NCBI GenBank assembly: GCA_965153355.1
Contig: OZ231127.1
Span: forward strand, 9,610,001 to 9,674,000
Source: Flaccisagitta enflata
Taxonomy: Eukaryota > Chaetognatha > Sagittoidea > Aphragmophora
Length of the DNA stretch: 64,000 bases
Direction of reading: 5' to 3'
Part shown: in pieces, positions 55,983 to 64,000 of the stretch
How positions within the stretch are numbered: position 1 is the stretch's first letter
Layout of the letters: each line of letters begins with the position of its first letter
The notes under the pieces: model-generated
Database searches by the model: none
What the model was told of the DNA's origin: nothing
The model's input: only the letters and a program-made list of their open reading frames with translations
Translations under genes and position numbers: made by a program

Positions 55983-56295
55983 GTGAGTGGCTTTCATGTG
56001 TTCACGACTCAAAGTCATTCATCATGACATGCAATACTCAATACTCAATAGTTTTGCCCATTTGAATGATTAGCGGTTTTTTATTTTGCCTTTGAATTTA
56101 ATGATGATAAATATCACAGAAATGGTATGTACTTCGCGAAAAAAGACTAAGCTTTGTATTTATGCAAGTGCACAAACGAATTTGGTGATGTTTTAAACCC
56201 AAACTAAGGCTATTTCCAGACAAAAAAAGAATTGAAATACCAGATTTGCGCCCAATGGAGTTTCAATTTCTCATTAAGCCATTAAAAAGTGTGTT

Positions 56296-56486
56296 TTTTT
56301 AGTCGCGTGCTACGCGACTCTACACCCCGCTTTGTCGGTCCGTCGGTCCGTCGATCCGTCCGTCCGTCACACTCTACTTTTTTGGGGTTTTTGACCTCAC
56401 TGCTCCTACCCAACTGAACCGGTGACCTCAATTACGGCCCCTGCTCACCCGCACACGACTGGGGTAGCCGTGTATCTGGCCTTGTT
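56296..56486 (-). mobile_element. H18: HINE-like element, TCGCG subfamily, in the putative intron
   Basis: TTTTTTAGTCGCGTGCTACG (hairpin), CCCCGCTTTGTCGGTCCGTC, GGCCCCTGCTCACCCGCACA, GTAGCCGTGTATCTGGC, CTTGTT. A minus-strand copy with all landmarks. Confidence 0.65.
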
Positions 56487-56587
56487 CTTTTCAAAGCGCG
56501 TAGTAATTGTCTACAATCTATTTATCTTCTTCTTTCTTATCTCTCTTCATCCACTTGTTCAATATCAATTCATTTTGTCCACAGTTT

Positions 56588-57595
56588 ATGACTGCCGCCG
56601 CTGATCAAGTTTTCCGTGGATCAGCCAAATCAGGAACTCTTTACATTTTCAAAGGATTTGCCATCGGCACCATCGTATTCCAGCTGATCTTGTGCCTGAC
56701 ACTTCAAGCTTTTCAAGTTCGCAAAGCCAAAGGGGCCATGAAGATTTATCTCCTTTTCGAATTTCTTTCCGTATTTCTAGTTAACACTTCTTTTTACTTG
56801 AAAATACGCGTGACAGAACGCAATTTTAATTTGTTGAATTACGAGATGTCAGATATAATTTATCAAGACAAAAATCCCACCGACATTACCAACATTACAA
56901 AGATGGTGGATGGGGACACCTTTTTGAACCAGGCCCTGAATACGGAAACCATCGATCTTATTCACGATCTTTTCATCACCATTCGGAAATCCTTCGTAGT
57001 CTTGATAGTCTACGACGTGTACAATCTCATCTGTAAACCATTTGATTTTAAAGATTTCACGAAAAAGAAGGCGGTTGTGAAGCGATATTGTATCGCGATC
57101 GTTTGCTCGGTGCTTGTCAATCTTTTGAGTATCGCAAGATTGACTGCGCATCTTTTTCATATTTGTAGTATTGGTTTCGTCGTGTTCATTTACAAGCATT
57201 TTTTCTGGGCGGATTTGGTTTTCCGCATCATTTACCACTCGGCCGTGGCCATATTTGGGTCCATCACTTGTAGAGAGATTTGGAAAAGTGTTATGGAGAT
57301 GAACGCGCAGGAGATCGCCACAAACAGGAATTGCGTGATTTTGTTCCGGATGACGTTGTTTCTCGTTACAATCAACGCGGTTTCCTCCGTCATTTCGATA
57401 GTTTTTTTCGCGGTGAAGCGGTTTGGTCTAGTCGAGGAAGTTGGGATCGAAACTGGCGTTTGTCTTCACGAATCTTTGTACAGCGTGACAATCATGATCG
57501 CGTTTTTTGTCTGTTTCCCGAGATTGAGACCGAGATTGAATTCAAACAATGAGCAGCCGGGTCCAGGCGCCGGACAAAGGCCTACGTACGCGTAG
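56588..57595 (+). CDS. divergent rhodopsin-like seven-transmembrane receptor, 335 aa
   Basis: A splice acceptor (TTTTGTCCACAG at 56573-56584) precedes TTT-ATG, so I start at ATG 56588 (MTAAADQVFRG) rather than upstream in the pyrimidine tract. Seven hydrophobic segments: about 17-44, 51-71, 123-147, 166-186, 207-231, 249-275 and 292-312. The end of segment 3 plus the following loop reads DVYNLICKPFDF (143-154), which lines up with the DRYxAICxPxxY region of class A GPCRs, with Val instead of Arg. Segment 7 lacks NPxxY but ends in the expected amphipathic FPRLRPRL. The first extracellular loop is unusually long (about 72-122) and has a sequon at N102. It would sit in the plasma membrane; the ligand is unknown. 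It could be an atypical or orphan lineage-specific receptor. The intact single coding exon argues against a pseudogene. Confidence 0.7.
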   Translation: MTAAADQVFRGSAKSGTLYIFKGFAIGTIVFQLILCLTLQAFQVRKAKGAMKIYLLFEFLSVFLVNTSFYLKIRVTERNFNLLNYEMSDIIYQDKNPTDITNITKMVDGDTFLNQALNTETIDLIHDLFITIRKSFVVLIVYDVYNLICKPFDFKDFTKKKAVVKRYCIAIVCSVLVNLLSIARLTAHLFHICSIGFVVFIYKHFFWADLVFRIIYHSAVAIFGSITCREIWKSVMEMNAQEIATNRNCVILFRMTLFLVTINAVSSVISIVFFAVKRFGLVEEVGIETGVCLHESLYSVTIMIAFFVCFPRLRPRLNSNNEQPGPGAGQRPTYA

Positions 57596-57606
57596 TGCTT
57601 CAAATG

Positions 57607-57772
57607 AAAACAGGGCCGGATACACGACATCCCCATTCGCGGGCGAGTGGGCAGGGGCCGGATTTGAGTTCACTTGAGCATTTGAGGCAGGAGCAGTGAT
57701 GCTAAAAACCGCAGAAACGTGAACAAAATGAAATGGCGACCAATAGACAAACGGACCAACAAAGCGGGGCAC
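57607..57772 (+). mobile_element. H19: HINE-like element lacking its 3' hairpin
   Basis: AAACAGGGCCGGATACACGA, GGGCGAGTGGGCAGGGGCC, GGCAGGAGCAGTGATGC, ACGGACCAACAAAGCGGGGC. It begins only 11 bp after the receptor stop codon, so the gene's 3' UTR must run into it. Confidence 0.5.
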
Positions 57773-58020
57773 TACCCGCCAAAACACGGGATGAGTTGGG
57801 ATAGAATGATAGTCTCTCACTATGATAGTTTTTGGGTCATTGTAGTGTGAACAACAGGCTTCTTGATTCTGAAGCAGCGAGCAGCGTCGCTTGTCGATAG
57901 GGCAAGGAAGATATCGGCAGGTCCCTAAGAACGAGAACGAGAATGAGAACGAGAAAGCAGGACAACAGGTATCGCTAACAGTGTGAATTATAAATAGTTA
58001 TCCACCTATTAGTTATGATA
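57773..58020. other. no recognisable feature
   Basis: GAACGAGAACGAGAATGAGA hexanucleotide run at about 57929-57955; otherwise unassigned. Confidence 0.4.
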
Positions 58021-58840
58021 GATGTCCTCTGAGTGTTTTTAGTAAATTTAGCTTATCAATCTCTTTTCAATGTTTGTGTTGCATATTGTAAAAAATATTG
58101 CTTAGATTTTAACGTGAAAAAGTCAAAGATAATGGTAGTTGGAAAAAATGTTTCTGATACTGTACATCCTATTCATCTTGGAGATGCTCCACTTGTCTTT
58201 GTATCCCAGTATAAATACCTTGGGGTACTAAATCAAGCCGGGCATGAATTGACTTTTTCTGTTGTTGACGTTTTACGTTCATTTCATAGAGCGGCGAACT
58301 CAATGTTGCGTAGTCATGTGAAGCCGCACAATACTATCCTCATGAAACTTCTCTGCACTAATTGTGTGCATATGCTTGCGCGGTGAGGGCATTTAGTGCC
58401 TCTGATATGCGTAGATGTCACGTTGCGGTAAATAACACCATCAGGCTCATATTTTCTTTTGGTACTTGGCAAAGTATTCGACATATTCGAATTGAGCATG
58501 GTTATAAATCCGTTTACGAAATTTTCTCCATTACAAAAACAGAGTTTTTAGTTACGGCGAAATCGTCATACAACTCCATTGTTAGTCACCTTGCGTCTAC
58601 CATTACTGAACAATAGAACAGTAGAATAGTTTTACTGTGTGAGTGTGTAGATTGGAAGAATGTACTTTCGCCTTCAGCTGATGAAATAAAGAACTATATA
58701 TCATCGCAGAAGGAACTCATCGAGTTTCCTGGGCCTACAACAAGAGACGTCAGGAGCGCCCTTGGGCCCCTTTGATGCCTCAGTTCGCTTGTCTATCTAC
58801 CTCTGCATTTGGACACACCCTCTTAGTTAAAAACGTAATT
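58021..58840 (+). pseudogene. 5'-truncated, frameshifted LINE ORF2 remnant
   Basis: Frame one (58033-58386) gives the end of a reverse transcriptase: LDFNVKKSKIMVVG, YKYLGV and MKLLCTNCVHM. A frameshift near 58370 moves the reading to 58378-58616 (RAFSASDMRRCHVAVNNTIR, HGYKSVYEIF), which aligns with the C-terminal tail of the intact LINE (DMTSLDVALNDCIRKIFGYN, LGYESITEIF). A non-coding 3' tail continues to about 58840. No endonuclease or catalytic domain remains. Confidence 0.8.
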
Positions 58841-58940
58841 GAATGTTGATAGTCAAATCAAACAATTTTTTTTTTTTATCTCTGCACCATTTTGTCTAAA
58901 CAACGGTTACAGCTGCTGCAATAAACCAAATTGCTGTGAG

Positions 58941-59280
<340 letters not shown>

Positions 59281-59514
59281 TTAGCTTCATGTCAGACTGA
59301 CAGGCAGACAAAAGACACCAAACAGCGATTTTTACGAAAGGGAGACCTAAGATGCGGGATGGTGAGGAGGAGGAGAAATACGACGATGAGGAGGGGCTGT
59401 CTCTTGGTGATACCCCGACGATTTCTGGTGACTCATTCTGAATTTTTAAAAATAATAAAGGCTCGATTATCTCCAAATTCAATATGAATCATAGGCCTAC
59501 GAGCTTTCTCCTGT
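59281..59514. other. no recognisable feature
   Basis: Mixed sequence between microsatellites and a minisatellite element. Confidence 0.35.
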
Positions 59515-60190
59515 TCCTCGTTATTGGGCAGCGGCCAAATCTAAGCCTCACAGCCCAAGTCCCATCATGAGGCCCAAATCCCAGCCTCAAAGCCAAAATC
59601 CCGGTCATGAGGCCTAAATCCTAGCTTCGAGGCCCAGATCCCAGCCTTGAGGCCTAAATCCCAGCCACAAGGCCCAAATTCCTTCCTCGACACCAAATCT
59701 CAGCCTCATGGTCCAAATTTCAGCCTTATAGCCCGAATCCCATCCTGAGACTCAAATACCGGCCTCAAGTCTTAACTTCCGGCCTCGAGGCCAAAATCCC
59801 AGTCATGCAGCCCCTATCCCTGCCTCCACACCCAAATCCCAGCCTTCAAGTCCACTCAGCCTTGAGGCCCAGAACCCAGCCTTCAAGGCCCAAATCACTG
59901 CCTTGAGGCTAAATTCCAGCCTCAAATCCCTAATCTCAACCTTGAGGCCCAAATCCCCGCCCAATGGCCTAAATCCCAACCCCAAGGCCTAAATTCCAGC
60001 TCCTAGGCTGAAATCTCCACCTTATGGTCCAAATTCAACCCTTTGATTGAAAAATGATCCATGATTTTCTGTGCACTCAAGCATAGATCATGAGTCCCTT
60101 TGGGGCCGATGCCCCTCTCACCAACTCATCCCCATATACACTGACCTAGGGGTATCAGGTGACCATCTAACGCTTTTGCAACTATTTTTG
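59515..60190 (-). mobile_element. B14: large minisatellite-bearing B-type element
   Basis: TTGGGCAGCGGCC, then about 25 units of AGGCCCAAATCCCAGCCTC type (59540-60050), CCCTTTGGGGCCGATGCCCC, ATCAGGTGACCATCTAACGC. The flanking TTTTGCAACTATTTTTGTTT matches the flank of B12. Confidence 0.6.
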
Positions 60191-60424
60191 TTTTGAGCAA
60201 ATAAAAACAATGAAGCACAGCTTTAACGCGCCCACTATTAAGGCATGCCGATCACCTCTACCAAATATTTTAAAGTAATTGGCAATAAGGCAGCTTCATT
60301 ATAAGACACAATATTAGCCAGTCCCTTGACAATCTTAACTGTATATTCAGGATCTTATGTATTAACAATTGAGGCCCGGTACATATATACAGTTACACCC
60401 CGCCGTAAAAGACCCAATATAACA

Positions 60425-60860
60425 CTTTTTGGGCAGCGTCCCAAAGGGTGAATTTCCAGGCGTCCGTCCGTACGTCTGTATGTCTGTATGTATGTCCCCC
60501 CGGAAGCTTCTCAAGACTCAAATTCCCATTGAATAAAATGGGTAATTGAAAAAATACCAACTTTCCATTGAATAACATGGGAAATTCACAAAAAAGTAAA
60601 AAATGCAGGTTTCCCATTGAATAACATAGTAAATCAACAAGAAATTGAATAAATGCAAAATTGCTATTGATGAACATAGAAAGTTGCCACCAAGGCCTTG
60701 AATAGGCCCTCTCAGGACATCTGGAAATTCACCCCTTTGTCCTACAGGACATCGGCCCTCATGGGCCGCGGCCCTGCTCTCACTCAAATTCTTCAGCTAA
60801 TCACTCCAAGCAGGGCATTGGGTACCGCTGACCATGTGCGATCCTCGGATGACTTGTTTA
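60425..60860 (-). mobile_element. B15: B-type element without a regular minisatellite
   Basis: GGGCAGCGTCCCAAAGGGTG, GGCGTCCGTCCGTACGTC, then CCATTGAATAACATGGGAAA-type repeats (four copies about 60 bp apart, 60525-60690), the inverted arm (CATCTGGAAATTCACCCC, CATCGGCCCTCATGGGCCGC) and GGGTACCGCTGACCATGTGC..GGATGACTTGTT. Confidence 0.55.
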
Positions 60861-60908
60861 CATTTATATAAAGCTATAAATACTGTAAAATTACTATAAA
60901 TTACTATG

Positions 60909-61070
60909 GCAGACAGACAGACGGATGGACGAACGGATGGACGAACGGATGGACGGACGGACAGACGGACGGACGGACGGACGGATGGATGGATGGATGG
61001 AACAACGGATGGATCGACAGACGGACAGACCCTCTCATAGAGATGCGTTCCTGAAGGACGCATCTAAAAA
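60909..61070 (+). mobile_element. H20: HINE-like 3' part, GATGCGTCC subfamily
   Basis: GGATGGACGAACGGATGGAC tract, CCCTCTCATAGAG, hairpin AGATGCGTTCCT/AAGGACGCATCT, AAAAA. Confidence 0.55.
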
Positions 61071-61330
61071 GACTGTAAAGACTATAAATACTATAATTTA
61101 TTATAAATTACTATAAATTTAGTCCCTTCAAATCACTTTTCTTTTAATTTCTATGTTGGCAAAAATAAAATGAAATTAGTTAGTCCCTAGACAGCCATTA
61201 TTGCGGGGTTCAACTGTATATCTATAAAAAAAATCAAGAAGAAGACGAATTTTAGTCACGGATAATAAGATGCGTTGTCCACACAGACGTACAACCATGT
61301 GTGAATCACTGAACATATACGTAACTAAAA

Positions 61331-61947
61331 TCAGGGCCGTGGAGAGAAATAGCGGGCCCCCCCCGCTGGCCCATATGCCCGGCCCCCCCCCCCCCTGCCA
61401 CCTCCCTGTCACTCTTAAATTGTCAATTTTGTTTCATCAATACAATATTTTGAAAAATGCTTTAATTTTTCCCTCTAGGACTGGCTGAAATTTTTTTTTC
61501 TTTTTTTTTATGAATTAAAAAAAATGAAACAAAAAAATCAGTAAAACATCTGTGCCAGACTTTTTGTTTCAGTGGAAGAAGTTTGAGCATTGAATGGCAA
61601 AAACTTTAGAAAATACAAAACATTTCAAAATACTATTAATAGATTTTAAAAATGTTATTGAATATTGTTTTTTACCTTCAGGAAAGGTCAAATTTGATTG
61701 AATTAAAGGCCCCTTGAGAAAGTGAATTATACTTCACCTTTAAGAAGGTTGGTATTTGGGATTATATCAATAAGCATATCTGATTTGATCTAAAGAGGCC
61801 CTCACCTAACTTGTTACCTTTCCTCTTTTTCTTCCTTTTTTTTTTCATTTTCATTTTTTTTTTCTTTTTCTCCTACCTCAGGGGCCCCCAGGCCTCCCTA
61901 GGGCCCGCACCCCCCTTCTCAGAGGGCCCCCTTCTCCACGGCCCTGA
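61331..61947. mobile_element. hAT-like MITE
   Basis: Termini CAGGGCCGTGGAGA and inverted TCTCCACGGCCCTG, next to C-rich and G-rich stretches. ACTAAA lies just outside each end, consistent with a 7-8 bp target duplication. Non-coding interior. Confidence 0.55.
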
Positions 61948-61979
61948 ACTAAATTTTTCCAGCCTTTCACACCCATGAC

Positions 61980-62620
61980 CCATCACGCTACGGGGGAGGC
62001 TTTCATAGGTCAAGAAAAATTCTCAGTCATAATGGCGAGTGGTCTGGGCCTCAGGAAGGTTTACTTTATCACTTCATACCAAAACGAAAATTTTTTTGCT
62101 TCACAATTTTTTCAAAATGCCATAAAATGCTGTAAAATGCCGTAAAATTTGCATTTTGGACTGTTTTTTTTGTTCAAAACCGCTGCTATGGTAAAAAAAA
62201 TGGGCAAACAATAATCATCTGTTACCAAAACACATTCATGCATAAATACAGGCCAACCCGTCAACATTTAGTATCATTTTGTGCCGTAAAATGCCGTAAA
62301 AAGCAGTAAAAATAGCATATTTTATATTTGTTTTTGTCAAAAACCGCTGCTATGGTCAATAAATGGGTAAGCAATGATTATCTGGCGCTAAGACACATTC
62401 ATGCATAAATACACGCCAACCTGTCATCATTTAGTATCATTTTATGCCATTTTTATAAATTTTTACGGCATTTTACGGCATTTTTAAAAAATTTTGAAGC
62501 AAAAAAATTTTCGTTTTGGTATAAAGTGATAAAGTAAACCTTCCTGAAGCCCAAACCACTCGACATTATGACCGAGAATTTTTCTTCACCTATGAAAGCC
62601 TCCCCCGTGGCGTGCCATAT
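61980..62620. mobile_element. palindromic TIR element with internal duplication
   Basis: ACGGGGGAGGCTTTCATAGG and its inverse bound arms of at least 120 bp (GGAAGGTTTACTTTATCACT). Two ~173-bp tandem copies (AAAACCGCTGCTATGGT..ACACATTCATGCATAAATAC) lie inside. ATGCCGTAAAATGCC motifs repeat. Confidence 0.6.
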
Positions 62621-62899
62621 CAATTGTCATGAAACATCTTCAAACTTCAAAGTGTTTGCCATTTCTTTCTTTTATCAATTTATGGCATAATCTAGGGTGA
62701 CTTCATGATAGAAATTAGAAACAAAGAAACGTGAGAGATTAATTTGATCATTAAATTCAAAAATCAGAAGAAAAAAAATGTTTAAAAATGAGTGAGAATA
62801 GGAATAGAGTTTTAAACAAATTGTTGCTAAAATAAGCTAGAAATTAAAAGTCAGATTAACCGGATCGGATGGTTCTTTTAAATATCGCTAGAATTACCT
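62621..62899. other. no recognisable feature
   Basis: AT-rich sequence. Confidence 0.4.
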
Positions 62900-63229
62900 A
62901 ACAAGCCCGGCCGGGCAAAGATGCGTCCTGACTGTGTCTTTGCGTGTATTGACTTTGGCGATAGACATGTCAGATATATGGAATGACAGATAGAAGGACG
63001 GACAGGCAGACAAAACGACCCCAAAGCCTGCTAAAGAGTGTTTGATTTGGTATGTAACATCGCCGTGGCTGAAAAGTGACAAAAACCTTGATTTTTAAGG
63101 AAGCGTAACGGACGGACGGACGGACAGACGGACGAATGGATTATCGGACGGACGAATGGATTGACGGACGGACCGACGGACAGACCCTCTTATACAGTTG
63201 CGTTCCTGCCTGACGGACGCACCTAAAAA
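62900..63229 (+). mobile_element. H21: full-length HINE-like element, GATGCGTCC subfamily
   Basis: AACAAG, perfect palindrome GCCCGGCCGGGC, arm AGATGCGTCCTG, GGACGGACGGAC tract at 63110-63185, CCCTCTTATACAG, 3' strand GGACGCACCT, AAAAA. 330 bp, close to H3 (332 bp). Confidence 0.65.
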
Positions 63230-64000
63230 GACATAAATGTTAATCAAGGAATCGCTAGATCATAAGAAATCATTCCAAAATATTAAATACGTACGTGACC
63301 TAAAATTTCCCATGGCCATGAGAAGCAGAAGAATCGCTACTTATCACTTTTGTTCTTCCTCGTTTAATTGCTATTTGATCCTGCAGAGGTCTGTACTCGT
63401 TTTGAATATCCGCACCTTTGATCAAATCTTCGACGTAAAAAGAGGAACATCAAAGTTTAAGCAGAGCGTTGACTTGAATTGAACTGCATTAGTCAAAGAT
63501 CTTCTCCCATGCACGCAACTGTTTAGGTTGTCTTGTTTGTCTGTCCGTCAATGTTAAAGCAGAGCGTTGACTTGAACTGCATACGTCTAAGATCTTCCTT
63601 AGGATGTCTTGCACCCTTTTCTTTGTCCAAGAACCATGTTTATAAGAACATTGAGGCTCAGATATGAAAAAAAATAAGAGCAATCATATGAACATTGCTA
63701 GCCTCACAACGAAAGATTGTAAGAATATTCTCCTTTTGTTGCTCTTAGCTAATATAGGAACTGCAGTGAACAAAAAGAATTTTAACTGCTTTGTTATAGT
63801 AATTGACATCAAATGATTAATCAGTCTCACATTTAAATCTGATATATTTGTGATTTATATTTTAGTTCTGATATCTTTTCAATTAGCCATCAAAGCTAGA
63901 TAACCATATAAAAGAAATTCCTGTATAAGTTGGCGATTCCAGAAATAAGAACATCTCAAGAACAATTTGAGGCTCAAATTGCCTTAGAAATAAGAACATC
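63230..64000. other. no supported gene; right edge resembles the B12 flanks
   Basis: 63620-63680 matches 50325-50385 and 63850-64000 matches 50930-51080. GTTTAAGCAGAGCGTTGACTTGAA occurs twice (about 63457 and 63555). No convincing ORF. Confidence 0.45.

Larger units (their letters stand above)
60387..61220. mobile_element. pogo-like TIR element hosting B and H insertions
   Basis: TATACAGTTACACCCCGCCG at the left and GCGGGGTTCAACTGTATA at the right are inverted ends with TA on both sides. The interior is mostly a B-type element (60425-60860) and an HINE-like 3' part (60909-61070). Assignment to pogo/Tc1-type rests on the ends only. Confidence 0.45.

Overview
This is nuclear DNA of a multicellular animal, not bacterial DNA. 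The coding regions are split by GT-AG introns. There is a full-length non-LTR retrotransposon of animal type, a C2H2 zinc-finger gene and a seven-transmembrane receptor-like gene. Most of the window is dispersed repeats and very long microsatellites. The commonest repeat has a structured 5' end, an (ACGG)n tract and a 3' hairpin followed by CTAAAAA. It recalls the pearl / Helitron-like (HINE) elements known from marine invertebrates, molluscs in particular. I infer a marine invertebrate, possibly a lophotrochozoan; the species cannot be read from the sequence.

Layout. 0-2.7 kb: microsatellites and minisatellites with one HINE-like copy. 2.7-6.8 kb: an apparently intact two-ORF LINE (ORF1 2851-3861, ORF2 3861-6686) with a 1-nt TAATG stop/start overlap. 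7-12.2 kb: HINE-like copies, a ~1.8 kb inverted-repeat structure, 20-bp minisatellite arrays and a LINE 3' fragment. 12.25-22.83 kb: the long copy of a segmental duplication, holding a ~720 bp CT tract, a 132-bp palindrome, two B elements, one D element and a 3.5 kb foldback element. 22.8-29 kb: GGAA arrays, a degenerate ORF, a second D element and paired HINE-like copies. 29.05-30.99 kb: the short copy of the same duplication. 31-37 kb: purine tracts, HINE-like and B elements and a third D element.

37.9-44.1 kb: a three-exon zinc-finger gene predicted to encode 1803 residues. It carries a repeated ~135-140-residue multi-finger module and five in-frame microsatellites. 44-56 kb: HINE-like copies, a 92-bp satellite array, B elements and several palindromic TIR elements. 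56.6-57.6 kb: a single coding exon for a divergent rhodopsin-like seven-transmembrane protein, with a probable upstream 5' exon. 58-64 kb: a frameshifted LINE remnant, microsatellites and nested TIR and HINE-like elements.

The genes do not form a pathway. The window's coherent theme is a community of modular, hairpin-ended non-autonomous elements that nest, abut and share cassettes. I saw no tRNA, rRNA or CRISPR array. All repeat boundaries were read by eye and are approximate, usually within about 10-20 bp.
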